A stretch of 64,000 nt of DNA, from assembly GCA_945290265.1 (NCBI GenBank), contig CALYQW010000001.1, positions 62,001 through 126,000 on the forward strand. The letters are read 5' to 3'. The notes beneath the pieces are model-generated. The model saw nothing but the letters and a program-made list of their open reading frames with translations, did not search any database and was not told where the DNA came from. This document shows, piece by piece, positions 16,323 to 25,848 of the stretch. Each line of letters begins with the position of its first letter. Position 1 is the first letter of the stretch. A program made the translations under genes and the position numbers. The stretch is from an uncultured Erwinia sp. GTDB lineage: Bacteria; Pseudomonadota; Gammaproteobacteria; Enterobacterales; Enterobacteriaceae.

Positions 16323-16582
16323 AACAGCGCCACCGCAATCACCTCACGGCCAAAGGTCATCAGCACTTCGCCATACCAGCCGCCGAGCAGAAACAGCGAG
16401 ACAATCACCCCCAGCATTTTTAGGCCAAAAGGCAGCGTCTGCTCCTGCAGCTGAGTCACCGTTTGCAGCAGACCCACCACCAGACCAATCAGCGTTGCCA
16501 CCATTACCGGCAGCGCCGACAGGATCAGCACCAGATATAAGGCTTTGTTGGTAAAGAACGCGATATCGTTCATGGCGTTCAC
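16319..16582 (-). CDS. spaQ: T3SS export gate protein SpaQ (SctS)
   Basis: Small two-helix export-gate subunit. The 87-residue product has the family features [21 protein letters not shown] and [20 protein letters not shown], with the QEQTLPF motif highly characteristic of SctS. It overlaps spaP by four bases at the 5' end and spaR by four at the 3' end, indicating tight translational coupling. Intact. Confidence 0.95.
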   Translation of the reverse strand: MNAMNDIAFFTNKALYLVLILSALPVMVATLIGLVVGLLQTVTQLQEQTLPFGLKMLGVIVSLFLLGGWYGEVLMTFGREVIAVALL

Positions 16583-17238
16583 TGAGCGGCTGCCAGGTCG
16601 AGATACTGGCTAATCAGCCCCTGTGACAGCAGGCTCCAGCCGTCCAGCGCCACAAACAGCACCAGCTTGATCGGCACGGCAATGGTGATCGGGCTCATCA
16701 TCATCATGCCCAGCGCCAGCAGAATGCTGGAAATCAGCAGATCCACCACCACAAAGGGCAGGTAAATATAAAACCCGATCTTAAACGCACTGTTGATTTC
16801 ACTCAGCGCATAGGCCGGTAGCAGCGAGAAGATCGACGCCTGCCCTTCTGCGGCTACCGCCTCTGGCTGCCGCTGCTGGCGCGCCTGTTCAAAAAACCCT
16901 AACAGTTCGGGGTCGGTGTATTTTTTCAGGTATGCACGGTAGCTGCTCAGCCCGTTTTCGATAAACGCCAGCGCTGCCTCGGGGCTGTCGGCGCGGCCCA
17001 TCGCCTGAAATTCCTCTCTGCCCTGCTGCACCACCGGACACATAATAAATCCCGCCAGTACCAGCGCCACGCCGTTCAGCGTCATGGTGGAGGGGATCTG
17101 CTGTAATCCCAGCGCATTGCGCACCATCACAAACACGATGGAAAATTTGATGTAACAGGTGCCGCAGGCGATCAGAAACGGCAGCAGCGCCGAGAATGCC
17201 AGCAGGGCGATCAGTGAAATATCGTTCTCACTCCCCAC
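16579..17238 (-). CDS. spaP: T3SS export gate protein SpaP (SctR)
   Basis: Core export-gate membrane protein. The likely start is GTG 17236-17238, giving (M)[18 protein letters not shown], which aligns with the SpaP N-terminus; GGAGG lies a few bases upstream and the gene overlaps spaO by 11 bp. The 219-residue product (SpaP 224) has the conserved [20 protein letters not shown] segment and the C-terminal [20 protein letters not shown] and ALGMMMMSP helices. The frame is open upstream to 17370 but that part lies inside spaO. Intact. Confidence 0.93.
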   Translation of the reverse strand: MGSENDISLIALLAFSALLPFLIACGTCYIKFSIVFVMVRNALGLQQIPSTMTLNGVALVLAGFIMCPVVQQGREEFQAMGRADSPEAALAFIENGLSSYRAYLKKYTDPELLGFFEQARQQRQPEAVAAEGQASIFSLLPAYALSEINSAFKIGFYIYLPFVVVDLLISSILLALGMMMMSPITIAVPIKLVLFVALDGWSLLSQGLISQYLDLAAAQ

Positions 17239-18142
17239 CGTCAGCCTCCTGATACAGCTGGCGCACCTCGACGGCCAGCCGGTCGTTAAACCATACCAGT
17301 TCGCCACTGGCCACCGGCAGGCCGTTGGCGCGAATAATAATCTGCTTTTCCGCCTCCGGCTCACAGCCAATCATCGCGCCACGATAAATCTCAGCCAGTT
17401 CGCCAAAGGTGATGGTTTTCTGCTGCAGAATAAATTCCAGCTTTACCGGTATCTGCGCTGGCAGCTGCGCGCTGATGGTGTGGCTTTCCGGCTGCGGTGC
17501 TGCCTCCCGCCTGCTCTCCTCAAACATAACGCCCTCCTCAAAACGGATAAATCCCCCGAGCCTGAACGCCCCGCTCAGCATGTCTTTGTCCTGATACTGC
17601 AGCAGCAGCGCATCCCCGATTTGCAGCCGGGAAAACCGGCAGTAGCTCAGCCAGCTGCTGCCGATGCGCAACGCCAGCGGCAGCGGTACGCTGTCCAGCG
17701 CCACCCCGGGTAGCTGACCACGCAATTGCGGCAACGTGGCCATATGGCAAAACAGGATCTCGCCAGCGGCAGTGGGAAAGCCATGACAGCAGGCGGGCCG
17801 TTCCCGACCCAGCAGCTGCACCCGGCGAATACGCTGGCAGTGCAGCACCTGCGGTAAGTCAGCATGACGGAAAGGCGTCTGACTGTGGCTGAATAACGTC
17901 ACCAGTTGCGCTAACGACCAGGCTGCTGACGCCTGGCCGGCCAGATCCGGTGCCACTTCAGCAAACCAGCAAACCACATCAACCACCCCATTCCAGCCGC
18001 TGTCAGTGGTAAAAGACAGCAGGGTATCCGATGCGGGCAGCTCACTGACCGCGTAGCCAAATCCCTCGCGCTGCCATAAGGCGGAGTATTGCCGGTAGCG
18101 CAGGTACCGTGGATCGCGCACTGGCAGGTGATGCTGTAACAT
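17228..18142 (-). CDS. spaO: T3SS C-ring/sorting platform protein SpaO (SctQ)
   Basis: Scaffold of the cytoplasmic sorting platform. The 304-residue product (SpaO 303) has a variable N-terminal region and a C-terminal SPOA domain (~225-300), seen in IPVKLEFILQQKTITFGEL and RANGLPVASGELVWFNDRL. Start ATG 18140-18142 follows AAAGG. SctQ genes often contain an internal start giving a short SPOA product; in-frame Met/Val codons exist in the middle but none could be singled out. Intact. Confidence 0.9.
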   Translation of the reverse strand: MLQHHLPVRDPRYLRYRQYSALWQREGFGYAVSELPASDTLLSFTTDSGWNGVVDVVCWFAEVAPDLAGQASAAWSLAQLVTLFSHSQTPFRHADLPQVLHCQRIRRVQLLGRERPACCHGFPTAAGEILFCHMATLPQLRGQLPGVALDSVPLPLALRIGSSWLSYCRFSRLQIGDALLLQYQDKDMLSGAFRLGGFIRFEEGVMFEESRREAAPQPESHTISAQLPAQIPVKLEFILQQKTITFGELAEIYRGAMIGCEPEAEKQIIIRANGLPVASGELVWFNDRLAVEVRQLYQEADGGE

Positions 18143-18174
18143 AATGAGCCTTTCCCGGTTAACGTAATCAGCCG

Positions 18175-18975
18175 CTACTGCTGTTTCCTGCCGCGCTGTG
18201 TCGGCGTCTGCTCATTTCTGCGTCCCCGGCCTAAGCAGGCCACCAGCCGCTGCTGCACCAGCAGGTCAGATGGCCACAGCATCAGTTCGCCACTGCCGGC
18301 CACCGGCCGCATTATCGCTACCTTATGCTGCTCCCCCCACTGGCGAAAGCGATAGGTCAGCGTACTGGCGTTATCACTGGCTTCGGGCGGCAGCTCTGTC
18401 GGCAGGCAGGCTGACTCAGGCGTTTTTTGCCGTGCCGCCGGAAGATCCGCTGCATTCTGTGCCATTAATGGCAAAGGATCGCTTACCCGTGGCAGCCCCG
18501 CCGCCACGGCGTTCAGGCCGTCAGGCGGCTGCGTCTCACTCTCCTCTGGCTGCCGCAGATCGGCGTCAGCCGGCAAACGTCCGGTCTGCGGTAACCCCAC
18601 CGTGCTGGCTGGTGGCAACGGGTCATGTTGCACGCTGATGTGGTCAGCAACCGCAGCGAACGGCCTGCCCGATGGCACTGCAACCGGCACCTTATCCGTC
18701 GCCGCCAGCGGCTTGCCCGCTGTCCGCAGCTGCCCGGCAGACGCTTTCGCTGACCGGCAGTTCTGCTGCGGTGCGCTTACGCCACCGGCGCGCTTTGTCC
18801 CGCCCGGTGCAACCGGCAACTGCAGTTGCGTCAACTGCTGCCACAACAGGCGGATACCACAGGGGATATCCAGCGCAACCGGCAGCAGTTCTTCCTGCGC
18901 ATCGCGCCTCGCTTTGCCCACAGGGGCGAACCGGCCAGGAGCCGGCGCGGGCGCGGGTGGCACTATTTTCGACAT
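18175..18975 (-). CDS. spaN: T3SS needle-length regulator InvJ/SpaN (SctP)
   Basis: Secreted molecular ruler that triggers substrate switching at SpaS. The 266-residue product is Pro/Ala-rich, low in predicted structure, and has a C-terminal T3S4-like region (~205-260: NASTLTYRFRQWGEQHKVAI then LMLWPSDLLVQQRLVACL), as expected for SctP. ATG 18973-18975 overlaps the end of invI out of frame. Its switching partner SpaS is frameshifted here. Call made from position, size and C-terminal pattern. Confidence 0.82.
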   Translation of the reverse strand: MSKIVPPAPAPAPGRFAPVGKARRDAQEELLPVALDIPCGIRLLWQQLTQLQLPVAPGGTKRAGGVSAPQQNCRSAKASAGQLRTAGKPLAATDKVPVAVPSGRPFAAVADHISVQHDPLPPASTVGLPQTGRLPADADLRQPEESETQPPDGLNAVAAGLPRVSDPLPLMAQNAADLPAARQKTPESACLPTELPPEASDNASTLTYRFRQWGEQHKVAIMRPVAGSGELMLWPSDLLVQQRLVACLGRGRRNEQTPTQRGRKQQ

Positions 18976-19415
18976 ACCATGATCTCCTCCAGCTCACACT
19001 GTTCTGCCAGCATCCGTATCTGATACTGCTGCCGCTGTTGCCGATAGCGGATTTGGCGATAGTTATCTGCCTGCCTGAGCAGCGCCCGCTGCCGTTGCCC
19101 CAGTTGGGCAGTCGCAGCGATACTCTGGCGGTATTCCTGTTGCCGGGCTTCGCGCTGGAGCCGCAGCTCCGCCAGCTGACGCTGCGCCACTGCCTGGCGC
19201 CCCTGGACGGCAAACAGACGCTGACGGCTGTAGCTGCCGTCCGGGATCAGCGCCTGGTACAGCGCGTTCTGCCCGTGGATTTCACGGTCACTGTCGGCAA
19301 TCAGGCATCTCAGCTGCTGCGCCCGCTGCTGCTGCTGCGCCAGCCGCAGCGCATTCTGCTGCTGCTGCTGCTGACAGCGCTGCAGCAGGCCGTTAAGTTG
19401 CCGCTGCCAGCGCAC
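18963..19415 (-). CDS. invI: T3SS ATPase stalk protein InvI/SpaM (SctO)
   Basis: Coiled-coil stalk that links the hexameric ATPase to the export gate. The product is about 150 residues from GTG 19413-19415 (SpaM 147) and is strikingly Gln/Arg-rich (RCQQQQQQNALRLAQQQQR), consistent with one long antiparallel coiled coil. The open frame extends to an ATG at 19445, but this would overlap invC by 53 bp and does not align with SpaM. Intact. Confidence 0.8.
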   Translation of the reverse strand: MRWQRQLNGLLQRCQQQQQQNALRLAQQQQRAQQLRCLIADSDREIHGQNALYQALIPDGSYSRQRLFAVQGRQAVAQRQLAELRLQREARQQEYRQSIAATAQLGQRQRALLRQADNYRQIRYRQQRQQYQIRMLAEQCELEEIMVCRK

Positions 19416-20691
19416 GCAGACCAGCCAGCATGGAATCAAAATCACAGCGTTCGTCCGGTGCCTGACGCAGCCACTGCATCAGCGACTGACGCCGGTTTAT
19501 GATCCGGTCGCTGTCCGGGTTACTGCCAGCCTGGTATTCGCCCAGTTCGACAAAGATTTGCAGCTCGTCGAAGCGCGCCATCTGTTGTCGGATCTCTCCG
19601 GCGGCCTGCAGATGGTGTTGGCTGCAGATTTGCGCCGCGACCCGGCTGAGGCTGCGCGGCACGTCAATCGCCGGATAGTGGCTGGCCGCCGTCAGCTTCG
19701 GACTGAGGTAAATATGGCCATCCAGGATCGAACGGATCTCGTCCGCTATCGGATCCGGCTCCTCGTCACTTTCCAGCAGAATGGTATAAAACGCGCTGAT
19801 ACTGCCGCAGCGGGTACGCCCCGGACGCTCAAGCAGCGCCGGTAAGGCATCAAAAACCGATGCCGGATAGCCACGGCGCGCCGGCAGCTCCCCGGCGGAC
19901 AGCGCCACATCGCGCAGTGCGCGCGCATAACGGGTCACAGAGTCAATCAGCAGCAGTACCTGTTTGCCCTGATCACGAAAATATTCCGCCACCGTGGTGG
20001 CCACCAGCGCCGCATTACGCCGTTCGATGGAGGAGTAATCGGAGGTGGCACAGACCAGCACACAGTGACCGGCCGCTGGCCGCTGGCGCAGATCTTCAAT
20101 AAATTCCGTGGCTTCACGGCCGCGCTCCCCCACCAGCGCCACCACGCAGATATCCGCCTGGCTGTTGTCGAGCAGCATCTGCAGCAGGGTGGTTTTACCG
20201 CAGCCCGCCGGTGAAAATATACCGATACGCTGACCAATACCGCAGGTAAGCAAGCCGTCAATCGCACGGATGCCGGTATACAGAGGCTGACGAATGCCCA
20301 CCCGCTGATCGATGGTCGGAGCCGGAGCGAGCACCGCGCGCTGCTGCAGCGGGCTGCTTACCTGCGGATCGCACAGGCGCTGGATCACCTGGCCGGCGGG
20401 ATCGATCACCGCCCCCGCCAGCCCCGCTGACAGATTTACCGTCAGCGAGCGACCGGTGGCCACCACCACGGAACGGGCAGACAGCCCCAGGGCACTGCCG
20501 GTCAATCCCAGCAGGGTATGATCGGCGTTAAATCCCAGTACCTGCGCCCGGGCGATAATTTCACTGTCGCGCCAGCTGTTTCTGATTTCACAGATTTCAC
20601 CAATAAAGCAGTGCGGCAGACGGGCAGTCAGTACCGGTCCCCGGCTCGCCAGCAGCGGAGCCGGATAGCGCAACAGCTTGGCCGCTTTCAT
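19393..20691 (-). CDS. invC: T3SS ATPase InvC/Spa47 (SctN)
   Basis: Hexameric ATPase that strips chaperones and unfolds substrates. The 432-residue product (InvC 431) has Walker A SPAGCGKTTLL (~163-175), GERGREATEF, Walker B VLLLIDSVTRYA (~245-256), and the F1-like C-terminal helical domain. Start ATG overlaps the invB TGA (ATGA at 20689-20692). Intact, as are most other cytoplasmic T3SS genes here. Confidence 0.96.
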   Translation of the reverse strand: MKAAKLLRYPAPLLASRGPVLTARLPHCFIGEICEIRNSWRDSEIIARAQVLGFNADHTLLGLTGSALGLSARSVVVATGRSLTVNLSAGLAGAVIDPAGQVIQRLCDPQVSSPLQQRAVLAPAPTIDQRVGIRQPLYTGIRAIDGLLTCGIGQRIGIFSPAGCGKTTLLQMLLDNSQADICVVALVGERGREATEFIEDLRQRPAAGHCVLVCATSDYSSIERRNAALVATTVAEYFRDQGKQVLLLIDSVTRYARALRDVALSAGELPARRGYPASVFDALPALLERPGRTRCGSISAFYTILLESDEEPDPIADEIRSILDGHIYLSPKLTAASHYPAIDVPRSLSRVAAQICSQHHLQAAGEIRQQMARFDELQIFVELGEYQAGSNPDSDRIINRRQSLMQWLRQAPDERCDFDSMLAGLRALAAAT

Positions 20692-21092
20692 CAGCGCCAG
20701 AGTCCGCTGTATTCGGCGGACAGCACAAAGAATTCGTTTAAGGCTTCCGCAAAGCGCTGCGGGGTTTGCAGATAGTCAGGATGCACCAGGCCACGCAGTT
20801 CCAGCATATTTTCATGGTTCTGCATTTGCAGTTGACCGGTAACGCTGAACAGGCAGCCCTGCATCAGTTTTTCCAGCAGTGCCGCGCTGTGCTGGCGCAC
20901 GATCTGCGGGTGATATTCTGCCAGCGCCGTCCACAGCCAGATATCGTCGTTAATATTGGAGACCAGCAGATCGGGATGATCTTTAAATTCCAGAACAATG
21001 GTGGAGTGACCGTCAAAATCACCCAGCTTATGACGTTCACAACCGTATTCTGTCAGGGCATCCCGCAGTAACTGTGCTATATCAATATTCAT
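20691..21092 (-). CDS. invB: T3SS effector chaperone InvB/Spa15
   Basis: Class IB chaperone that binds several effectors. The 133-residue product (InvB 135) has the Spa15-like start MNIDIAQLLRDALTEYGC and the pattern DGHSTIVLEFKDHPDLLVSN, with a C-terminal helix ending EYSGLWR. GAGGGAAG precedes ATG 21090-21092. Its conservation suggests this system once exported SipA-like or other effectors. Intact. Confidence 0.88.
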   Translation of the reverse strand: MNIDIAQLLRDALTEYGCERHKLGDFDGHSTIVLEFKDHPDLLVSNINDDIWLWTALAEYHPQIVRQHSAALLEKLMQGCLFSVTGQLQMQNHENMLELRGLVHPDYLQTPQRFAEALNEFFVLSAEYSGLWR

Positions 21093-21131
21093 TCTTCCCT
21101 CCGTTGATCCGCTGTTCCATCAGACCCGGCT

Positions 21132-23150
21132 TCAGATGGTTTTAATCACATTAATTTCCACCCCTTCTGCCAGTTCTGCAAAAGAGATCACATCCAGACT
21201 TTTAAACCGTGACTCAAGAAATTTTTTCAGGAAACGCCGGATATCCACTGAGGCCAGCACCACCCGCTGATTATCCTTCAGGTGGCTGCTTTCCAACCCT
21301 GATGCCATGCGATCCAGTAAGTTTTCCGCCTCTGCCGGCTCCAGATTGAGAAATGCCCCGGCGGCGGTATTGCGCACTCCCCGGCGAATTTCTTCCTCAT
21401 ATTCCTGAGTCAGCATAATGACGTTCAGCCGGTTACCGCAGGTAAAGCGATGGCAGATATAGCGCGCCAGTGCCGCGCGGACATGTTCCACCAGCGCAAT
21501 CACCTCTTTCTCACGCGGTGCCCACTGCGCCAGCGCTTCCATAATTAAGCGCAGATTGCGTACCGGTATCCGTTCCGCCAGCAGGCGCTGCAACACCTCG
21601 GCCACCCGCTGAACGGTGGCGTGACGCAGCACCTCTTTCATCAGGTCCGGGTACTTTTTTTCCATACTGTCGAGCATGTTTTTGGTTTCCTGTACTCCGA
21701 AGTATTCGCTGATATGGCGCAGCATGATCGCGCTCGCCGCCTGGCAGATTTCATCCGTTGCACTGCTAAGCTGGCAGCCAATGGCCTGCAGCACGGTCTG
21801 CTGCTGCGTATCCACCCACAGCGTTCCCTGCAGTGGGATCAGCGGCACCTTTAAGGATTCCAGCTCTGCGGGATCGCTCAGCACCCGCAGCCCGGCAAAG
21901 TGAACCTGAAAGGTATCGGCCTGAATTTCATTGATGAATACTGTCACGCTGTGGGGATCGGCCTGGGGCGCATACTGGATCAGAATATCCGGCAGGCCGA
22001 TACCGTAACTAAAGAAGAACTGACGCTGCAGCTCCCGGGTCAGCGACTCCGCACTGATTATGCTCTGGCTGCTGGCTGGCAGTACCAGCATCAGTGGCAG
22101 GATCTCTACCAGCGTCTGCCCTTCTATCAGCGCCGGAGAAACCTTAGCCTCCCCCTGCTGCTGCGGCCCGCGCCGGGGGGGAGCTGCCGCGGCACGACGC
22201 CAGAATCTCGCCCCCGCCAGACCGGCAGGGATCAGTGCCAGCAGTAAGAAGGTGAAAAACGGGAAGCCCGGCATACTGCCGATGCCGAGCGCAATAAGCG
22301 TCGCAAGGATCAGCACCACCGGATTACCCAACAGCTGGGCCATCATGGTGCGCCCCATATTATCGCTGTCACCGTTGACCCGGGTGACGATAAAGCCCGC
22401 GCCAATAGCAATCAGCAGCGCCGGGATTTGCGCCACCAGTCCGTCGCCAATCGTCAGCATGGTGTAAGTAGACAGCGCCTGATCCACATCCATATCATGC
22501 TGGCTCATGCCCACCCCGATCCCCCCGAGGAAATTGATAAAAATGATCACAATCCCGGCGATGGCGTCCCCTTTAATAAATTTCATTGCGCCATCAAAAG
22601 AGCCGTACAGCTGGCTTTCCCGCTCCAGCACGCTACGCCGCTGTCTGGCTGCCTCGGTATCCAGCGAGCCGGCGCGGACATCAGCATCAATGCTCATTTG
22701 TTTACCCGGCATTCCGTCAAGGGAGAAGCGCGCCGCAACTTCCGCTACCCGCTCAGCGCCCTTGGTGATCACCATAAACTGCACCAGGGTGACAATGGCG
22801 AAAATCACAAAGCCCACCACCAGGTTATCGCCCATCACAAACTGACCAAAGGTAGCGATGATCTCGCCGGCATCGGCATGGGTTAAGATCAGCCGGCTGG
22901 TGCTGACCGACAGCGCCAGACGAAACAGCGTGGTAATTAACAGCACTGCCGGAAAGGTAGAAAAATCCAGAATGCGGTCAATATAGAACGACGACAGAAA
23001 GACCAGCGCCGACAGCACGATATTCAGACCAATCAGAAAATCGACCAGTGCCGTGGGCAGCGGGATCACCAGCATGGTCACCACCACGATAATCAGCAGC
23101 AGAATAAACAGTTCCGGGTGACGGCTAAGCCGTTCGATAAACCGGGCCAC
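21132..23150 (-). CDS. invA: T3SS export apparatus protein InvA/MxiA (SctV)
   Basis: Major export-gate protein forming a nonameric cytoplasmic ring. The 672-residue product (InvA 685) has seven to eight N-terminal membrane helices, the FHIPEP signature region (SLDGMPGKQMSIDADVRAG, ~145-165), and a ~330-residue cytoplasmic domain ending with ISFAELAEGVEINVIKTI. Start ATG overlaps invE by one base (TAATG). Intact. Confidence 0.96.
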   Translation of the reverse strand: MARFIERLSRHPELFILLLIIVVVTMLVIPLPTALVDFLIGLNIVLSALVFLSSFYIDRILDFSTFPAVLLITTLFRLALSVSTSRLILTHADAGEIIATFGQFVMGDNLVVGFVIFAIVTLVQFMVITKGAERVAEVAARFSLDGMPGKQMSIDADVRAGSLDTEAARQRRSVLERESQLYGSFDGAMKFIKGDAIAGIVIIFINFLGGIGVGMSQHDMDVDQALSTYTMLTIGDGLVAQIPALLIAIGAGFIVTRVNGDSDNMGRTMMAQLLGNPVVLILATLIALGIGSMPGFPFFTFLLLALIPAGLAGARFWRRAAAAPPRRGPQQQGEAKVSPALIEGQTLVEILPLMLVLPASSQSIISAESLTRELQRQFFFSYGIGLPDILIQYAPQADPHSVTVFINEIQADTFQVHFAGLRVLSDPAELESLKVPLIPLQGTLWVDTQQQTVLQAIGCQLSSATDEICQAASAIMLRHISEYFGVQETKNMLDSMEKKYPDLMKEVLRHATVQRVAEVLQRLLAERIPVRNLRLIMEALAQWAPREKEVIALVEHVRAALARYICHRFTCGNRLNVIMLTQEYEEEIRRGVRNTAAGAFLNLEPAEAENLLDRMASGLESSHLKDNQRVVLASVDIRRFLKKFLESRFKSLDVISFAELAEGVEINVIKTI

Positions 23151-24235
23151 TAACGGCGTTCCGCCTGCAGATGCTGCGCCGCACAGCGCAGGAGCTGCTG
23201 TTCGGCCAGCGCTTTATCCAGCGGTTCTCCGAACAGTTCGATGGGCAGCGCCCTTACCCCGCGCAGAATGCCCTGAATCAGCCCGGCATCCGCAGCGGGC
23301 TGGAGATAGAAATGGTCAGGATGATCCAGTTCTGTTTCTCCCTGCAGTAAGGCCAGCATCAGCGATACCCACTGTTGTTCACTGCCATCCCATGCGTAGC
23401 GCTGCTGCAGCGGGCTGACAAAACTGATATCCGCAGAGCGCAGGCGCTTCAGCTGCCCGCAGCGCTGCAGTGAGTTGCCAAACTCCAGCTGGCTGCAGCT
23501 GGGATCCAGCGCGCTGATATCCGCCAGTAAGGCGCTTTCCATAAAGTCCACCATCACCTGACGCAGGCTGATGCCGTAGTGGGCGATCCAGCGCTGATAG
23601 AGCGGGATCTCACTGCCATCACTGGTAATAAATTCACGATAACTTTCCCGCATCAGTGCGGGGGAAATCTGCAGCGCCTGACCGAACAGCCGGGCCTTCA
23701 GGGCGATATTGATCCCAGCCTGCACCCGTCGGGCGTCACTGTGCTGTCGCGCCAGCAGCAACAGCGAGGCTATCCGCTGGCGCCAGGGTTCCGCTTCCGG
23801 CTGTTCCAGCAGATCGCGCAGGATCACCACGCAATCGCTGTCATCCGGGAACAGCTGTCTGATCTGCGCCAGCAGGATCTGGCTGTCAGCGTCGGTCCCC
23901 GCCGCCAGCAGTTGCAGCAACGGCGTGATTTTGTTTTCCACTTCCTCGTCCAGCACCTGGGCAAAACGCTCCGTGCGACTCAGCCGGTAGCGGCGCAGCA
24001 GCGAGCGCTGGCTGCATAGCAGGTTAACCGCTGCCGATAATTCATGGCTGGCAGCCATCGCCCACGCCAGACGCCCGGCGGGAGATTCATCCGCTTTCGC
24101 TGCCACACCTTCGCCACAGGCCGGTTCATCATCAGCCGGTAACGGTTTTTTTCCGGCACTGGTTTTCCCGCGCCCGACTCGGGGGGCCGTCAGGGGCAGC
24201 CAGCTGGTGCTGGCGGTCAGTATGATTGCCATCAT
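23150..24235 (-). CDS. invE: T3SS gatekeeper InvE/MxiC (SctW)
   Basis: YopN/MxiC-family gatekeeper that orders translocator before effector secretion. The 361-residue product (InvE 372) is mostly helical, with SRTERFAQVLDEEVENKITP, LRDLLEQPEAEPWRQRIASL and a C-terminal TyeA-like part (QRYAWDGSEQQWVSLMLALL). Start ATG overlaps the invG TGA by four bases. Intact. Confidence 0.9.
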   Translation of the reverse strand: MMAIILTASTSWLPLTAPRVGRGKTSAGKKPLPADDEPACGEGVAAKADESPAGRLAWAMAASHELSAAVNLLCSQRSLLRRYRLSRTERFAQVLDEEVENKITPLLQLLAAGTDADSQILLAQIRQLFPDDSDCVVILRDLLEQPEAEPWRQRIASLLLLARQHSDARRVQAGINIALKARLFGQALQISPALMRESYREFITSDGSEIPLYQRWIAHYGISLRQVMVDFMESALLADISALDPSCSQLEFGNSLQRCGQLKRLRSADISFVSPLQQRYAWDGSEQQWVSLMLALLQGETELDHPDHFYLQPAADAGLIQGILRGVRALPIELFGEPLDKALAEQQLLRCAAQHLQAERR

Positions 24236-25842
24236 TCTCCTCCGCTGTAGTTTGCTATCCAGTCGGTTAACTGCAGGTGCTCGCGGTCATTAACCACCTG
24301 TTTGATTGTCTGCTGCGCCGTCACAGCACTGAGTGGGTTAATTTCCCGTGGCTGGATCAGAAACATGCGGATCACGCTGGTACTGTTTTGCGAGCGCCAG
24401 CGAAATAAGCCCCCCACCAGCGGCAGCCGGCCCAGTAGCGGAATTTCGCTCTGTATCCGCTGGTTTTGATCCACCACCGAACCACCAATCAGCAGACTTT
24501 TTCCCTGCGGCACGCGGGCGATGGTGCTGATGGTAGTGCGCCCCACTTCCGGCAGCCTATCTACGCCCGTCGGATTAAACTGGTTACCATCCTCAACATT
24601 GATCATCATTTCCACTTCATTCTGACGGGTGAATCGCGGCAGGACGCTGACAGACGTGCCCCAGGTGACGTTTTTCAGCTCGGCACTACGCTCGCCGATC
24701 AGCTTGCTGTAAAAAGTGCGGTTATGGTCGAAGACCGCCGGAATATTTTCCTGGGTCAGGATCATCGGACGGGAGACAATATTGGCGAGTTTTTTTTCAC
24801 TTAACGCCACCGCTGAGGCCATAAAACTGGCACCATCGATAGTGGTGCTGACCCCGTTGTTGAAGGTAATCCCCACCCGTCCGCCCAGATTCAGGTTGCC
24901 CTGCCACTTCAGTCCCAGCTGATCGAGTGCATCTTTATGTAAATCCACAATCCATACCGACAATTCAATATGACGCCTGGGACGATCGATGTCGGCCACC
25001 AGGCGGCGGATATAGCGGATTTGCGCCGCCGACCCCCTGACCAGCAGGCTGTTAGTACCGGGACTGGCGACAATGGTCATGCCGCCATTGATTTCTGTTA
25101 GCGGTTCGGCTCCCCCTTCGGGAATTTTCGCCACGCTGGCGGGCATTTTTTCCGCATTAAATGCCGGAGGATCTGCCAGCAACAGCGGTTCACCTGGCGG
25201 TACATGGAGTAACTTTTGCAGCACCGACGCTACGCCAGGGATGACCATCTCCTGTTGGCGAAAGGTGAACTGCCGGTCTGCCACAAAGTTATGCGTCAGC
25301 GGTAACAGCGCGACATTTTCTTTACCGTCAAATCCCACATCCCTCTGGTCGAGAAAGCGGGCAGACTGCGTGACCACATCGATATACATCGGCGGACCGG
25401 AGACATAGAAGGCCGGGCTGCTGCCGTCGGACTTTAGCGGATAGCGTGTATCGTACAGCCCGGCGCTAATCAGCCAGTCACGCAACTGTTCAAAAGTGGC
25501 GTTTTGTAGCATCACTACCGCATTACGCATTTCACCACTGTCATAGACATAAATCGCACTACCGTCGTCATACCAGATCAGTCCCAGCTGCCCGGTAATA
25601 TCCGCCAGCGTCAGCCGGGGCTGGGTGAAATCAAATTCTCCGCTGACTTTCTTTTCCGCAGAACGCCGGCTCAGCAGGATCGGTCTGTTGATGGCACTGG
25701 CCAGCGCGTCGAACAGGCCACGGAGATTCTCATTGCGTGCCACGTAGCCTGACTCAACCGGCGCGTTTTTTTCAGCTGCGGGCACGGCAGGCAGAGACGA
25801 AATACAGAGTGCGGTGATGGTTGCTTTAACAAAACCGTTCAT
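24232..25842 (-). CDS. invG: T3SS outer-membrane secretin InvG/MxiD (SctC)
   Basis: Ring-forming secretin. The 536-residue product (InvG 562) has an N-terminal signal peptide (to ~23), N0/N1 ring domains (GLFDALASAINRPILLS and following), an N3 domain with ASPGTNSLLVRGSAAQIRYI, and the secretin domain with VGRTTISTIARVPQGKSLLIGG and LGRLPLVGGLF. The C-terminus runs past the beta-barrel, where a pilotin would bind. The start is 6 bp after invF. Intact. Confidence 0.95.
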   Translation of the reverse strand: MNGFVKATITALCISSLPAVPAAEKNAPVESGYVARNENLRGLFDALASAINRPILLSRRSAEKKVSGEFDFTQPRLTLADITGQLGLIWYDDGSAIYVYDSGEMRNAVVMLQNATFEQLRDWLISAGLYDTRYPLKSDGSSPAFYVSGPPMYIDVVTQSARFLDQRDVGFDGKENVALLPLTHNFVADRQFTFRQQEMVIPGVASVLQKLLHVPPGEPLLLADPPAFNAEKMPASVAKIPEGGAEPLTEINGGMTIVASPGTNSLLVRGSAAQIRYIRRLVADIDRPRRHIELSVWIVDLHKDALDQLGLKWQGNLNLGGRVGITFNNGVSTTIDGASFMASAVALSEKKLANIVSRPMILTQENIPAVFDHNRTFYSKLIGERSAELKNVTWGTSVSVLPRFTRQNEVEMMINVEDGNQFNPTGVDRLPEVGRTTISTIARVPQGKSLLIGGSVVDQNQRIQSEIPLLGRLPLVGGLFRWRSQNSTSVIRMFLIQPREINPLSAVTAQQTIKQVVNDREHLQLTDWIANYSGGE

Positions 25843-25848
25843 GACGCG

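Noticed and set aside
16579-17370. Longer spaP starting at 17370
   Set aside because: The extra 44 codons lie inside spaO and do not match SpaP; the GTG at 17238 gives the family N-terminus.
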